Notes: generated by a model not told the origin, from the sequence alone. A stretch of 47,722 nucleotides of DNA from Phaeoceros laevis (GCA_049999765.1 JBNGIQ010009421.1:230221-277942); one strand, 5' to 3'. Shown: positions 1 through 10,398, counted from the first letter of the stretch. Made by a program: numbers and translations.

Positions 1-349
1 AGGAACATCTATATAACTTTACAACTTAATAATATATTAAATATATAAAAATAAGTCTATTATTCAAATATATATAATTTAATAATCATTCTTTTAAATC
101 AATAGACAATTATATTCTTGTGCTTAGTCTCATATAGATATGGTCAATCTTTTTGCATCTAGGACGGCAAGGGACAATGGTAAGATGTAAAACTATTGAA
201 ATGAGTTGGCACATATGATGTCTTTTTATTAGACCATTATGATTGAATATATCCATGTATAGTAAAAATATATATTGTAGTTAAATTAGGTAAATGTTTT
301 TGTATTGTATTGATTTTAAATTAAGTACATCTTGAAATGTATAAAGCAA
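1..349. other. AT-rich flank, no gene seen
   Basis: This stretch is strongly AT-rich, with long runs of A/T and repeated tata elements, unlike the roughly balanced composition of the rest of the window. No open frame, splice pattern or RNA gene is visible. It borders an assembly gap, so it may be an unresolved repeat or transposon edge. That reading is inference. Confidence 0.5.
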
Positions 350-449
350 NNNNNNNNNNNNNNNNNNNNNNNNNNNNNNNNNNNNNNNNNNNNNNNNNNN
401 NNNNNNNNNNNNNNNNNNNNNNNNNNNNNNNNNNNNNNNNNNNNNNNNN
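350..449. other. Assembly gap (100 N)
   Basis: Exactly 100 consecutive N characters. The round number suggests a scaffolding gap of unknown true size, so the AT-rich left flank may not be physically adjacent to the terpene synthase gene. Confidence 0.98.
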
Positions 450-584
450 ATATAGCTTCACCTAACTATTTACCACAATAATTTGAATGCCCGTCAATAT
501 GACGGGCGTCTACACTAGTGATAAATAAATAAATAAATCTAGCTGGGCTACTATAAGTCTATAAGCTAGGCTAACGGTGCGGCC

Positions 585-1886
585 TTATACTTTACAGAGT
601 AAAAAGCCGGTGTCACCCAAAACCTCAGTCAATCGGTAGCGCTTGCTGAGAAGATGAAACCACACAAAGCCTTGAAAATACTGCCCCAGCTTGTCCTCCC
701 ATCCAGCCTTGTGCGCGAGCGCCATGACGCGGTTCCTGGCGGCCACCACGAAGTCCACCCGGTCCCTGAGGCACTCCAGAGAGGTCATGTTGCTGACGGT
801 GGCGTGGGTGAGGAGGTAGATGGTGGTCTCCCCGTCCAGAACCTCCTTGTAGAAGGACAGAATGTCGTTCATGATGTCGATCGTCTCCATCACGTCCGGC
901 ACCATGGGCATGATGCGCTTATGGAAGAAGCGCACCTCCTCCTCGCCCGCGTCCGTACCGGCCACGGACGACGGCTGCAGCAGCACGAAGAGCGCGAACA
1001 CCTCCGACATGCCCGACTTGCTGCGCAGGAAGCGCGGGAAGAGGAGCATGTCGGGCGTGAAGGCCAGCGGGTGGGCCTCGTAGTGCTGCTCCAGCAGGCA
1101 CGCCTCCAGGAGCGTCAGGGTGCAGCGCACCATCACGCTCACCAGCTCAGGGTGCCGCCCGAAGGGGTGCAGCTCCGGCGACCGGTGGTAGGCCAGGAAG
1201 CCCTCCAGGGCGTGGTGAAGCTCCCTCCCGCGACCGCCCTGCGGGTCCAGCAGCTTGGTCGGGAAGAGGCGGAGGTCCTCCAGCACCCTCGCCCGGGCGG
1301 CGCCCTCCTCCGCCTTCCCCACGTAATCGTCCGCGGAGAAGAAGAGCGCCGTGTAGTGCGCGATCTTCACCCTCACCTCCAAGGGATGGAGCTTGCACAC
1401 GTAGTGCGCGTACGCGGCCCCCGCGGCCATGTGCTTTCTTGCCATTTCAGGCGCGCAGAGGAGGGCCAGCTTGGAGACGATGCGCTCCACCTCTGAGTCG
1501 TCCTCGGCCGCGTTGGGAGGGCTGCAGATGGACATTTTGTCCATCATGTCCAGGTAGATCGGCCCCAGCAGGGCAGCGGCATTGTCGCTGTTGAGAGCTG
1601 GAGTAGGTCTAGGGCTGCTGTCCCGGAGAAACACCTCGTCGAAGGCATGCTTCTTCAGCTTGAGCAGCTGCTTCTTCTCATGCTTCTTCAACTTGAGCAG
1701 CTGCTTCGAATTCTCTTCGGCCACAGGAGGAGGAGGAGGAGTCTTCCGCACCGATCGCGACTGTGGAGATGCGACGCAAACGACAGGAGCAATTTTAAAG
1801 CCATTGCCACCACGCGGTAATCCAGCGCTGCTCGCACTCACAGCAGCTAGCGCTGCAGCCGGGAAAAGTACCCCTGCCGCCGGCAT
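585..1886 (-). CDS. Microbial-type terpene synthase (trichodiene-synthase-like, MTPSL class)
   Basis: Single-exon gene of 433 aa from the first ATG (1884-1886); an in-frame stop lies further upstream. Class I terpene synthases ionise prenyl diphosphates using two metal-binding motifs. The first is a short Asp-rich motif, ADDYVGKAEE, at about residues 185-194. The second is a textbook NSE/DTE motif, NDILSFYKE, at about 340-348, closest in style to fungal trichodiene synthase (NDxxSFYKE). An Arg-Tyr pair (about 416-417) follows at the usual distance. The plant-type N-terminal alpha-barrel domain is absent, so this is the microbial-type terpene synthase-like class known from non-seed plants. The first ~45 residues are rich in Ala, Ser and Val and could be a plastid targeting peptide (inference). 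Residues about 62-81 contain a duplicated Lys/Leu block encoded by a 33-bp tandem repeat. Substrate and product cannot be read from the sequence. Confidence 0.8.
   Translation of the reverse strand: MPAAGVLFPAAALAAVSASSAGLPRGGNGFKIAPVVCVASPQSRSVRKTPPPPPVAEENSKQLLKLKKHEKKQLLKLKKHAFDEVFLRDSSPRPTPALNSDNAAALLGPIYLDMMDKMSICSPPNAAEDDSEVERIVSKLALLCAPEMARKHMAAGAAYAHYVCKLHPLEVRVKIAHYTALFFSADDYVGKAEEGAARARVLEDLRLFPTKLLDPQGGRGRELHHALEGFLAYHRSPELHPFGRHPELVSVMVRCTLTLLEACLLEQHYEAHPLAFTPDMLLFPRFLRSKSGMSEVFALFVLLQPSSVAGTDAGEEEVRFFHKRIMPMVPDVMETIDIMNDILSFYKEVLDGETTIYLLTHATVSNMTSLECLRDRVDFVVAARNRVMALAHKAGWEDKLGQYFQGFVWFHLLSKRYRLTEVLGDTGFLLCKV
1646..1711. repeat. 33-bp tandem duplication inside the terpene synthase
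   Basis: Two adjacent 33-bp units (1646-1678 and 1679-1711) differ at only a few bases and encode the repeated QLLKLKKH block near the N-terminus. The length is a multiple of three, so the frame is kept. Confidence 0.9.
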
Positions 1887-2458
1887 TGTGCACACAGGAA
1901 CAATTTCCAAGAGCCCTGGGGAGATCGTCGGTGGCCGACTGGACAGCTAGCGCTGTAGAGAGCAGATGAAAGCCGTACGTACGGTTGAATGCACGGAAGA
2001 GCTTCCGAAGTGGAGGAGGAAGAGGCCTGGGGTTTGGAGCACAATCTGTGACTCTGTGACAGCGGTGGAAAGCCATGGCCACAAGAGTTGTTTAAATAAT
2101 ACGCATCAACTAAAGGGAGCCAAGTGATGAGCACTAGTTTCTAGCTGGCTCGTCTTTCCGGACGGAAGGATCTACTGGTCGCATGTGTCCTTGCAACAAT
2201 TTTGACGAGCATCTTTTGTGCAAATTGCAAGCGATATATACCTTGCCTGCAAGCCGGAGCTAGGCCTGGGCGGTTCCGTGTGTCAAAATAGCAGTGAAAA
2301 CGTTTGTCATCGATCACAAGCATTCTCACAAGAATTCACCGGACTGGTGAAGTCGGCAGTCCTGTGACGAGTTCGGACTGCCCAGCCTTAGAAGCAAGTG
2401 GGTTCCCACTTTGGCTCCAGGGCTCTACTAGTTCCTAGTTTTGGGAATGAAGCTTGCG

Positions 2459-2508
2459 CCTCGAGCTGTATGCCTGGATCCGTCCGGATCCAGGCATAGA
2501 GGTCGAGG
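2459..2508. repeat. Imperfect-to-perfect hairpin, 50 bp
   Basis: The core is a perfect 14-bp inverted repeat (tatgcctggatccg / cggatccaggcata) around a 2-base centre. After a small mismatch the arms extend through cctcga / tcgagg. It lies outside any exon. It could be a small fold-back element or cruciform; no function is shown. Confidence 0.85.
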
Positions 2509-2575
2509 AGATAATTAATATGAAGATAAGATATATGTTCCACCAGGATTAAGATCTAGAGATGCTCCAGGATAA

Positions 2576-2607
2576 AAAGCCAGCACGTTGTGCAAGGTGC
2601 TGGCTTT
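2576..2607. repeat. 11-bp inverted repeat with 10-base loop
   Basis: aaagccagcac at 2576-2586 pairs perfectly with gtgctggcttt at 2597-2607. It sits in noncoding DNA, about 70 bp from the larger hairpin. Confidence 0.85.
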
Positions 2608-3121
2608 AGTCTTGTTCATAGACATCTTTAGTGGTTTGAACCATTCCCTAGGTAGCAGTTACGCAAAAGCTCGGATCACATCTATAGATTGGGTTTGGCT
2701 GATAGAAACTACCATACTCAGAAAGGAACTTCGGTGCAGAGTGAAAATCTCGCAACCCTGAATTCGAACACAGCAGGATGGGAGTGCAACCTGACTGTGG
2801 GATCGATGAGAGACTGCAACCAATGTACGCCCAAATATTCAAGACTCAGACCCTTGCACTTGTGAGAATGTCTCAAATCCTAGCAGCACCAAGTTGAACA
2901 CCAACTACGATTCTGAACCTGCTGCATAGACCTATCCACCTTGCTGTCTGAAAATTGGTTGCCTCCCGGCCCCAGCTATGGTTTTTGTAAAAATTGGGAA
3001 ACCTGCCTCCCCAACCACGGCCTAACCTTGCTCCGGTCAACTAAGTCAAGCAAGGTGGACGAATTCAGCGGTGGCAATAATGGCTGTAGGTCTACAACAG
3101 CCTCTAGTACTGCCGAAGCCT

Positions 3122-5721
3122 TCAAAGCCTCCAGTACCATCCTTTCCAATGGAGGAATCCGCAGAGCAGACTCCAGAAAAGGATCTCTCCAAAAAGCACG
3201 TACAGCAGCATTACAACCCTTACAGAATCCACCACTTTGATGAACACGTGTTTTTGTATCCACCGCACCTGTTGCCACAAAGGTAGAGCGTTGTGACTAG
3301 GTCCTGAAGCCAACAACTTCTGAATGCTAGGCAGGAAGAAGAAATTGAAACGTCCGACAACATGGGCCACGAAGCCAAAAACAAAGGTGGTGAGGGACTG
3401 CTAAGCCTCACCAAATCATTGCCTGGCTCACGGAAGTAGAAGCCTCTCACAATGCCCTCTAAGATCTGCTGAGCTCCCAACACAAACACCAGCATAGCAT
3501 TCATGCCCACCCACTCGAGCCATATGGTTGGCTTTCTAATGCCATAGATATCGTTCTGGCATTGAAGTTCCATTGAAGTTCAGGGGCAAATTGTTAGCAG
3601 GATATGCCTTCTCATGGGTCCACAAGCTTGCTCGAAAACACACGATTTGTGGATTCGAAGGAATCACCAGAATGTAGAGGGCTGAGAACAACAACCCGGC
3701 GGCTCCTCCAGTGAATGCAACGTAGCTTACGCTGTAGAGCTGCTTGTTTATGGGTATAGCTGCGAGGCATGCTCATGTTGTTCAGATGAGAGTCCTTTGA
3801 GAGCAGGAAAGGTGTTCGAGAAGTGGGCAACACTCACCATGAGAGAAGTGAAGAATAGTGCCTAGCGCTAGTAGGGTTGCTCCATGTATTATCCAGTGTG
3901 CTAGTCTGCGACGATGGCCCTATCAATGAAGCCCACATACTGGTAAGGGAACTTGGTCAACTAGAAGTGAGAAATTGTCTCAAAGAATGAGGTCAGACGA
4001 TATGCGAGACGGTCACTCAGATGGTATGACGACCTCGTAATGGATAAGGACATGGCCGTAGTGGATCCCGAGCAGACAACTGAGAACAGCTGATATTGAG
4101 CTGAAAGCCAACACGCCACAACTCACCAGGAGGTGAAGCGTGAGAAATTGATAGGCACAACCATGCACAGTGAGGAAAATGTTACCTGAGAATGCCTTCA
4201 GGTTCGAAGGGGGCCTGACACCAGGCCGGAGCATTGGGAGGACGTTCACCGTCTCCTGGGGAGCTTTGGCTACAATCCTGCACAACACCAAGACATGACC
4301 TGTCAGAATCATGGACAAAAAAATATCAATAAAATAGATAGTGACTGGTGGGAAATCCTCGTCAAGATTACACATGTTCTCTGGTAGATTACATCACAAA
4401 ATGCAGCTACTTGGGAAGTTTGTGAGGTCATGAATGTACCTTGGACCGAGTCCACACGGGATCTGCATACAGATGGTTGATCCCTTGAACAGCACGGTCT
4501 ACGTAGCCTACAGCATTACAAGCAGGTCCAACATGTCCTCTCACCCCACACTCCACCTGTGATGTATAACACACAAGTTTGGAGCTTTTGTGTTTTATGA
4601 GCTCAAGTTCTTTTAAAAGATGGTCAAAGCTGGCCCCTGACTCTCAGGCTTACATAGAGTCTTGGACCAGGCAAGCCATCATCTTTTGTGGCATGAAAAT
4701 GCCAATCCGGCACATAGAGCCCATACTCCAGGCCAAGATAAAGCACCAGTATCAGGGCCGCAACAAACCTGTATGGAAAGACACAAATTCCCGGCCAGTT
4801 AGCAGCACTTGAAAGTGGAATTCCTCATCATCCAGCTGATGAGTTCATGTGGGCAACGTTCTGGTAGCCTTTCCAGCCCATCTGGCGGAGGAGAAACACG
4901 TGAATTCTGGTTACCAGTGATATTTGTACAAATTGAATATTGCCAGCGGTCCTTTCTTCAATGTTAAGTTGCGACTTTTGGTTGTTCCAATTTCAATCAA
5001 GGCAACCACCAAGTATGAAATAGCAATTCTCTGGTAGGAGTAGCAACAAAGTCAGCATTACACAAATGCACATTCAAGAGGGAAAGATCCCACATGCCTG
5101 CGCAACACTCTGAGAACGATACGAAGATGCATTGCCCAGATATACCTGCAGGATGCCCATCCAACGAACGTGTTTGATGTCCACTCCGTAGTCAAGCTCG
5201 GGTGCATGGGAGTAGCCCCCTAAGTTTCCTCACGCAGAACACGGCTCCAGTTTAAGAATTGAAAAAAACAGAGTTCTTAAAGATATCTCCATATATTTAT
5301 GGTCTACTGTGAGATGCGGAGAGAATATGGACTCTGTCCAGAGTATGTTAACAACCTTGAAGCAGGAGACCCCAGATGATGAGCTTGCCTGTACGCAGGA
5401 CTACTTTTTCTACTGCTGCTGATTTGTCCGGAATTCTCTTCACATCAGGAACAAATTTAAAATCACATCTACAGCCCCGCATTGCACATGACTGCCACGT
5501 CAAAGCAGTTTCAAGACAATTGCAAGCCTGAAGCTGACAGGTGTTGGATAAAATTGCAATCTTCTTTTCATCTAGCTAAGAGCGTTTGTTACCTTGAGAG
5601 CAAGAGCAATGGCGACGCCTACAATAAATAGGAAGAAGGGCATGACAACGTCGGCAAGTGTAACGCCATTCCAGGGGGAGAAGTCGCCATGGGAGAAGTC
5701 GCCATGTCTTGCGAGAACACA
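3122..5721 (-). CDS. Heparan-alpha-glucosaminide N-acetyltransferase-like membrane protein (5' end unresolved)
   Basis: Multi-exon gene of the HGSNAT/DUF5009 family of polytopic acetyltransferases; animal members acetylate heparan sulfate in the lysosome, while the plant substrate is unknown. Exons read in order: SPWNGVTLADVVMPFFLFIVG (membrane segment, ends 5593), RIPDKSAAVEKVVLRT (about 5352-5435), GGYSHAPELDYGVD (about 5146-5218), RIAISYLVVALIE (about 4980-5035), YGLYVPDWHF (about 4665), CNAVGYVDRAVQGINHLY (about 4440-4560), PAWCQAPFEPEG (4192-4275), GIHYGHVLIH (about 4067-4158), ALGTILHFSH (from 3837), IPINKQLYSVSY (about 3680-3775), WLEWVGMNAMLVFVLGA (about 3400-3555) and HVFIKVVDS to the stop at 3122. 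Each is bounded by GT/AG in the expected frame. The usual first part, with the SLDxFRGLT motif, was not found upstream of 5721, so the gene may be 5'-truncated or have a distant first exon. A small GDFSH duplication sits at the 5' edge. Confidence 0.8.
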
Positions 5722-6971
5722 ATGGTTGCCTTGCGGCAACAAATTCACAGCCGAGCGTAGTTGCTCCCATCGACTGTTGTAGACCATGAGTTGCCACCAT
5801 TTTCGTCCTTTTCCAGGTGGCGGATCGTGTGCCGGCCGGCCTAAAGCGACAAAAATTTTTATCATCGCAAGCCTCTGAGCTATCTTGGTGACTTCGCATG
5901 TACATGAAAGTATCAAACAGGCCATCCTTGTGTGACTTTGCCCTGTCAAGAAAATAAAAAACAGGCATTGAAGCCGTGCAAGGTGACCGCGATCCTGAGA
6001 GGGAGCGCGTTAGTTGCCGACATTTTTCCCCCTAGCTCTCTTTCAAGAAGAGAATCACTTTCTGTAAGACCTCGTCACTAAACCAGCGACCTTCGTGTCA
6101 GACTGCTCAGTGCCTACTCTTTCCTCTCCTGCAAATGCCAACTCTTGCTCAATCCTATTAGGGCTCCCTGGAGCCCTGTCCAGATTCACCAAGCTTAGCA
6201 TCCAACTCTGCGGCAGTCGAGATCACGCTTCTAAAGCTTTGTTCAGAACAAGGCTTTAGAAGGATGGAAACCACGCATAGCGTGGTTTCCATCCTAGCGG
6301 CCACCTCGGCATGGGCTGTCAACTTGATTTCCCCCGAGTCGTCTTGCGCAAGCTCCGCCAGGCTTGATCGAGGTCATCCATCACCGCCATTTTGTCTCGA
6401 GAGGCGCAAGCAAATGTTGTGTGACTTCGAATTCAAGTGAATGGAATGTGCTCGGCAAAAGCAACCTTCTAAAAGCATTCCGATTCCCGACTCGCAATTC
6501 GATCAATTTGGACGTCAAACTGTGAGCGGTAGGGACAGTTTCGTACGTGCGAGACACCTAAGAGCATGCTGGATGCAGCACGGCACCTACCTTCGAGCCT
6601 TCGAGGTGATCACGACTTTTGCACTGCTTATGTACGTCCAAACGTATGTAGGCAAAATGTACGGTGATCAGAAATAGAATAGACGGGAAGGTCGGTGAAG
6701 GGACAAGTAGTCTAGTTAAACTTGACCAAGCGCAGGATGGAAGACCGCGGGGTGATTCCGGGACGAGACCCTCCCCGCTCATCTTCCATGCTTGCTGGTG
6801 ACTCGGTCCATTCTACGCCTTCAAGACAAGCTCCTAGCTGCCTCGCAAGGAGAAGATCAATTACCGCATTTGTGACCACACAGCGCCTTGCTTGCAAGTG
6901 GAGAGGTTGCTGATCATCAGCTGGGGAGATCTGTCTTGATAGGAGTCGGATCGCATTTGCAGGAGGTACCC
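5722..6971. other. Intergenic / possible missing 5' exons
   Basis: Between the divergently arranged acetyltransferase (-) and FAX gene (+). On the minus strand, open sequence at about 5722-5968 shows no resemblance to the HGSNAT N-terminus. A short Met-initiated frame near 6390 on the minus strand could be a first exon but has no recognisable content. A perfect hairpin lies at 6261-6295. The right end should contain the FAX promoter and 5' UTR. Confidence 0.45.
6261..6295. repeat. Perfect 16-bp inverted repeat, 3-base loop
   Basis: aggatggaaaccacgc (6261-6276) and its exact reverse complement (6280-6295) are separated only by ata. It lies between genes and could be a fold-back remnant or cruciform. 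Confidence 0.95.
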
Positions 6972-7643
6972 ATGGCTGAGGCGATCTCTTCTCAGTCGGT
7001 TTTTTGCGGGAGCCGCTTGGGACAAGCGCATAGTCAAGGCCAGAGGAGGATCCGTCAGAGGATCACATTTTTGGCGGCTTTGCCTGCTGGATCCAGCCGT
7101 AGTGGGAGGAGAAAGATCCCTAGTTTGTTGCTGAACGCCGGGCCCGGCAGCACGAGGAGAAATTTTTGTGCGTTTGCTCTGTCCAAGGGAGAGGCGATCC
7201 CACCTGCTGAGCCTGAGCAGATCGTCCGCCCCTCATCTGTGACAGGACAGATTGGAGCAAAATCAGGAGCCAAGTTGCACGATTTCTGCCTTGGAATCCC
7301 GTACGGTGGTGCTCTGGTTGCGGTTAGCATAGCAGGTTTGGGAACTGCGGCAAGCAGATCTAGCCTTGGAATTTTGCTGCTCGCAGGGGTGCTCATCCTT
7401 GGTTTAAGCACGCAGAGCTTGAAGGTGTGGAAGAGAGGGGAGTCGTCTTTATGGCACATTGGGAGCCAGGCGGCGGTGGCTGGTGCCGTCCTGGCAGGGG
7501 AGTTGTATCTTTCCTCTCAGACCAAGGCGCTGACAATCTTCCCGTCAGCAATTGTCTCAGCCCTGAGTGCCGCCATGTTTTTCTTTTACGCCTACGTCTA
7601 CTTAGCAGGAGGAAATCCAGTCAAGAAGGCCAAACTGGCCTGA
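6972..7643 (+). CDS. FATTY ACID EXPORT-like protein (TMEM14 family), plastid-targeted
   Basis: Single-exon frame, 223 aa from the ATG at 6972 (MAEAISSQSV); an upstream in-frame leader is open but less likely. Residues 1 to about 110 are basic and Ser/Arg-rich without acidic clusters, typical of a plastid transit peptide. The rest is the four-helix TMEM14 (Tmemb_14) domain. It starts with DFCLGIPYGGALVAV, continues with GILLLAGVLILGLSTQSLKVW and ends with a hydrophobic hairpin around IVSALSAAMFFFYAYVYL. The order matches plant FAX proteins, which move free fatty acids across plastid inner envelope membranes. The long N-terminal region resembles FAX2/FAX3-type members, but the exact orthologue cannot be set from the sequence alone. 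Confidence 0.82.
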   Translation: MAEAISSQSVFCGSRLGQAHSQGQRRIRQRITFLAALPAGSSRSGRRKIPSLLLNAGPGSTRRNFCAFALSKGEAIPPAEPEQIVRPSSVTGQIGAKSGAKLHDFCLGIPYGGALVAVSIAGLGTAASRSSLGILLLAGVLILGLSTQSLKVWKRGESSLWHIGSQAAVAGAVLAGELYLSSQTKALTIFPSAIVSALSAAMFFFYAYVYLAGGNPVKKAKLA

Positions 7644-7986
7644 GCGGGCAATCATCGCAAACAGTGAGCTGTTGCATCTGCAAGGGTATGGAGCAAGAGC
7701 CTGCAGCTTAAAGATGGTCATCCTCAGCACCAATGTTTTCAGCTTTAAGAAATGAGGTGTGTTGACTGTGACTTGCTTCTCTGATTACCCTCGGGGTCTC
7801 CCATTGCGGACACCAGCATGTTCTGGTTTAGTGAGGAAGCCAGTATGCAAGCATGGAGCCTCTACTAAGGAATGGCTTCCATCGCTTAAGAGTCTTATTA
7901 GCCTGTTGACGACTTGTCACCTCTTTTCTCTGTTTTTTAATAGTTAAATAGATCCATTTTGGATTACGACCCAGTTCTCACCAGGT
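7644..7986. other. Convergent 3' intergenic region
   Basis: Holds the 3' ends of the convergent FAX (+) and exonuclease (-) genes. No gene or repeat is seen. Confidence 0.5.
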
Positions 7987-10308
7987 TCAGAACCTTGGTC
8001 GGCGTCCAGAAATACAACGAGATGACTTCGACTTGCCTTTCTTCGACTGTCGTTTCCTATCGTGCTTCACAACGATTTCTCCGTCCTCTGCATCATTCCC
8101 CAAGTCAGTCAACGGACGCTTTTTCATCGCAGCTTGGTCCTCTCCCTCTTCATTGATTGCATCCAAGTTCTGGGGTCTGACCACGTCCGGACCCACCATT
8201 GGTGCGCGCACCCTGCGAACCCAGATGGCATGTGGCCTGACAAAGGCCTCCTTACTCGTCAGCTGAACCTCTTTCTGAGGCAGCCCAGTCTTGTCCTACA
8301 TGAACAGCGAAAAAAAACCGCAAGTAAGCCCACACAAAGGTCACCTAGCTGAGAATTGAAGCAAAAGAGATTTTTTTCTCACCAGTCCAGGTTTTCCAGA
8401 CAATTGGTTGTACGCTCGATTTGCATGTTCTACAGATCGGAACTCTACCCATGCAGTCGAGGTTTCTGATGATGACTTCGAAACCATCTGTAAACAAGAA
8501 GTTTTCATAGCAAGAAGAACTATAACAAACTTCTAAAAAGCAAAGCGTGAGATCCAGATGGTGGATAGAAAAAATGCAAACCTTGATCTCGCAGGATATC
8601 TTTGAGGAGAACAAGCATCGTAGATTGCTGGGTGAGGCCCAAGGAGGTAACTTGTGGAGGAATAAACTTGGCCCCATGCACTTCATACCGATACACAAAC
8701 CAGGTAAGTGGACTGTCAAATGAAAAGGTTGGACATGAGTGTCATCACATTTAGACCACTCACAGTTTGTTCGGGTAGTTCCAGCAGTCGTCGGCCATGT
8801 TCTAGTACATGTAGTACAAGCTTCATCGGAATTACAGCATCCAACAGGCAGTCATGCGCCTTCCCTTCTTCTCTGAAAGAATAGCCCAAAACAGCCTGCC
8901 ATAAAAAAAAAAACCATTACACATTAGAAACCCCAGTATCAGCACTGATCAATCTAGGTTGAAGCCTAACATAGGTCTTGTAGAACAACCTGGCATAGGT
9001 CATTCAAACCACATTTCCTCCCAATCGTGGTTCTGAAGATCAAGTAAGTGTCGATGACCCTTGGATAATCTACTTGCAGCACTGTAACCAGCAAAAGAGT
9101 TGGGCAGCAGCAAAGACACGCCACCACTCAATCCTTCGTAACCAACAAACTCAAGAGCACTACCTTTTAGGTCATAAGATAAGCTGTGTCCAACAAGAAT
9201 CACCCCTGGTTGGAGTAACTCCTGTAGCTTTTGCTGCGATACAGTTAGAAAAAGGGGTGAGCCACGGATGCACACAAACAGGGTTACCAGAAGCGGAAAT
9301 GCACCTAGAGCTAGTTCATACCTGTGCATCAGCGAGGGAAAATGCACAGCCGTCTAAATCAGCAGCTGTCACGCCAGTGATATCCGTTAGATAGTCTTTT
9401 ATGTGTACATCTGGTTTTACAAAAGTGTCCAGTAACACCTGCAATGGCACGAGCAAAGCTCTCAACAAATTGCTAACGAGGACAACGGTGTGTCAGTCAA
9501 GTACATGACCAACTCTCAAGGTCTTACTTCGCAATTCCTGTCAACAACACATAGCTTCAACACATGTTTGTTATCGTCTTCTCCAACTCCCATCTCACAG
9601 TCCAGTGACAGCATCCTCTCCGGCGTGCTTCCACCTGATGCCTTGCCTCCGTCTATAACCACCCAAGTCTGCAATTTACAGCCCGCTGGAAATAAGTTAA
9701 GGTAACTTCTTCAGCTTCTGTGCTACTCCAAACAAACAGCACACCAGAAGACGACTTAGCCAGCGAGTACCTCCAAGTGTGAAGGAAATGAATAGTATCG
9801 CTTGTAGTTTGGGTCCTTCCGAGTTAGCTCCACTAATTCCTGTAGTGCCAATCAAAAACGTTAATGCTACAAGTGTGAATACCTCTATGCCAGCCTACAC
9901 GACATGGCAAACCAATCTGCAAAAGGGCACCTGTTCAGGAGAAGAAGACCACGGAACCTCGGCATGTGCGTCATAGCTTTTATGCCTTTCCCTCATATGT
10001 TCCACCATCTGGCGTTGCCATCTCAGTTGCTCAGGCAGAGGTTCGAGCAACTCAATATAATAGCCGGCAAAAGTCACAGCCCTTACCTTCTTGTCCTCCT
10101 CTCGTACAAACGAGGCCAAAAAATTGGCCAGGACATGCCAAGGCCGCTTAGCAGGATCCCTTGGGGCCTTAGCCTTCTTGTCGACCACCCGACTCAGGTA
10201 GTCATGCCACTGCCCATGAACACCTGTGATTTTGCGCTGCTGTGCTACCTTCACCACTTGAATAAGAAATTCACCGTCCTCTTCGGTGAAACCAGTGTCA
10301 TCCTCCAT
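7987..10308 (-). CDS. Small RNA degrading nuclease (SDN-type, REXO/DEDDh exonuclease)
   Basis: Plant SDN nucleases trim mature small RNAs 3' to 5'. Exons on the minus strand: 9931-10308 (start codon; helical N-terminal region with VVKVAQQRKITG and DPAKRPWHVLANFL), 9528-9668 (exonuclease motif I, LSLDCEMG), 9322-9438 (DYLTDITGVTAADL), 9164-9233 (GVILVGHSLSYDLK, motif II), 8990-9081 (YPRVIDTYLIF), 8764-8895 (EEGKAHDCLLDA, motif III), 8383-8487 (AWVEFRSVEHANRAYNQLSG, RRM-like second half) and 8295 to the stop at 7987 (Lys-rich tail, KKGKSKS). All these junctions keep frame. A further segment at about 8585-8705 (FVYRYEVHGAKFIPP) resembles the missing first half of the RRM-like region but cannot be spliced in without a frame shift. 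The catalytic DEDDh residues are present. The 5' half of the gene is duplicated just upstream. Confidence 0.83.
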
Positions 10309-10398
10309 TGCCCCTGATGCCTTGCCTCCCTCTATAACGACCCAAGTCTAAAACTACAGACCACTGGAAACAAGTCTAGGTCTCATTTCGGCAAAATG

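Larger units (their letters stand above)
1887..3121. other. Intergenic, two inverted repeats
   Basis: Upstream of the terpene synthase and downstream of the acetyltransferase gene (both minus strand). I see no coding exon. It holds two hairpin-forming inverted repeats (2459-2508 and 2576-2607), listed separately. The promoter of the terpene synthase should lie in the right-hand neighbourhood of 1887, but no convincing TATA box was identified. Confidence 0.5.

Noticed and set aside
654-1496. Long plus-strand open frame opposite the terpene synthase
   Set aside because: His/Arg/Val-rich antisense shadow of the GC-rich terpene synthase gene; the minus strand carries clear catalytic motifs.
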